Shown here in pieces: positions 63,780 through 64,000 of a DNA stretch of 64,000 bases; positions within the stretch are counted from its first letter, which is position 1; the number at the start of each line of letters is the position of its first letter. A program made the translations under genes and the position numbers. The notes below the pieces were generated by a model, which was not told the DNA's origin, did no database searches, and saw only the letters and a list, made by a program, of their open reading frames with translations. Origin of the DNA: Pegoplata infirma (taxonomy: Eukaryota; Arthropoda; Insecta; Diptera; Anthomyiidae); assembly GCA_963921195.1 (NCBI GenBank), contig OY992536.1, positions 289,001,530 through 289,065,529 of the forward strand. The letters are read 5' to 3'.

Positions 63780-64000
63780 AAAGATGTTTTTTTTTCGTAG
63801 AATTTATTAACCCTCAATCTCCCATTTTTAGGGGTTATTTTTGTCCTCATTTCTAATGCTATCCTAGAAAACATTAAATCGTGCATTAAAACGGTTAAAA
63901 TGTTCTACAAAAATGTTCTGCATCAAATTTCACTAGGAGTTGTCAAAGGGCGCACTATTGGACCGGTAGAAACTTAATAAATAAAACTAATTTATAAAAA
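63780..64000. repeat. fragment of the 2.2-kb foldback family at window end
   Basis: GGGCGCACTATTGGACCGGT AGAAAC and ACCCTCAATCTCCCATTTTT are family phrases. It runs off the window. Confidence 0.5.

Noticed and set aside
1..64000. Endogenous viral sequence or LTR retrotransposon
   Set aside because: No gag, protease, integrase, capsid or LTR pair with TG...CA ends was seen; the only reverse transcriptase is of LINE type.

Overview
The window looks like intronic and intergenic DNA from a higher (brachyceran) fly, most likely a calyptrate such as a blow fly or flesh fly. It is very AT-rich, has GT-AG introns, carries dense fly-type dispersed repeats, and contains one recognisable insect gene. 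That gene is hugin (Hug), the pyrokinin-2 neuropeptide precursor, on the + strand. It has three coding exons (12855-12938, 35738-36014, 36112-36350) that join in frame to a 199-residue secreted precursor. The precursor carries the amidated peptide SVQFKPRL plus a second PRL-GR site, followed by TAA. Exons 1 and 2 are separated by a 22.8-kb intron and exons 2 and 3 by a 97-bp intron. The assignment rests on the peptide, on the flanking precursor sequence (MPPLLYFMLLQKL and TPRLGRSID) and on the signal peptide; all agree with my memory of Drosophila hugin.

Layout. 1-12.4 kb upstream: fragments of a Helentron/HINE-like repeat, CCGGTATTCC-rich elements, foldback repeats, a 1.5-kb A-rich tract, and an element with perfect 27-bp terminal inverted repeats (TIRs). 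12.4-12.94 kb: candidate promoter, 5' UTR and exon 1. 12.94-35.74 kb (intron 1): a nested transposon garden. It holds two elements with Transib-type ends (13420-14178 and 21205-22243), a 3.26-kb foldback, a 4.6-kb element with 35-bp TIRs that hosts younger insertions, an hAT-type element with an exact 8-bp target-site duplication (TSD), a 2.2-kb foldback with a perfect 61-bp hairpin at its core, and a 5'-truncated LINE with open endonuclease/reverse transcriptase frame and a 10-bp TSD. 35.74-36.35 kb: exons 2 and 3. 36.6-53 kb: a MITE just behind hugin, a second hAT-type element, hairpin repeats, an exact 745-bp tandem duplication, and a foldback family. 53.64-55.30 kb: a 33-bp minisatellite whose unit is two perfect palindromes, one containing TATCGATA. 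55.4-64 kb: a degenerate tandem repeat, a second copy of the repeat-plus-foldback composite seen in intron 1 (itself hit by a MITE with a 9-bp TSD), tRNA-like sequences, and a decayed insect protein fragment.

Nothing suggests genes working as an operon or defence system. The point of interest is a small neuropeptide gene stretched over 23.5 kb by successive transposon insertions, many with readable TSDs that give a relative order of events. Transposon superfamily names are inferred from end sequence and TSD length only, because no transposase gene is visible.
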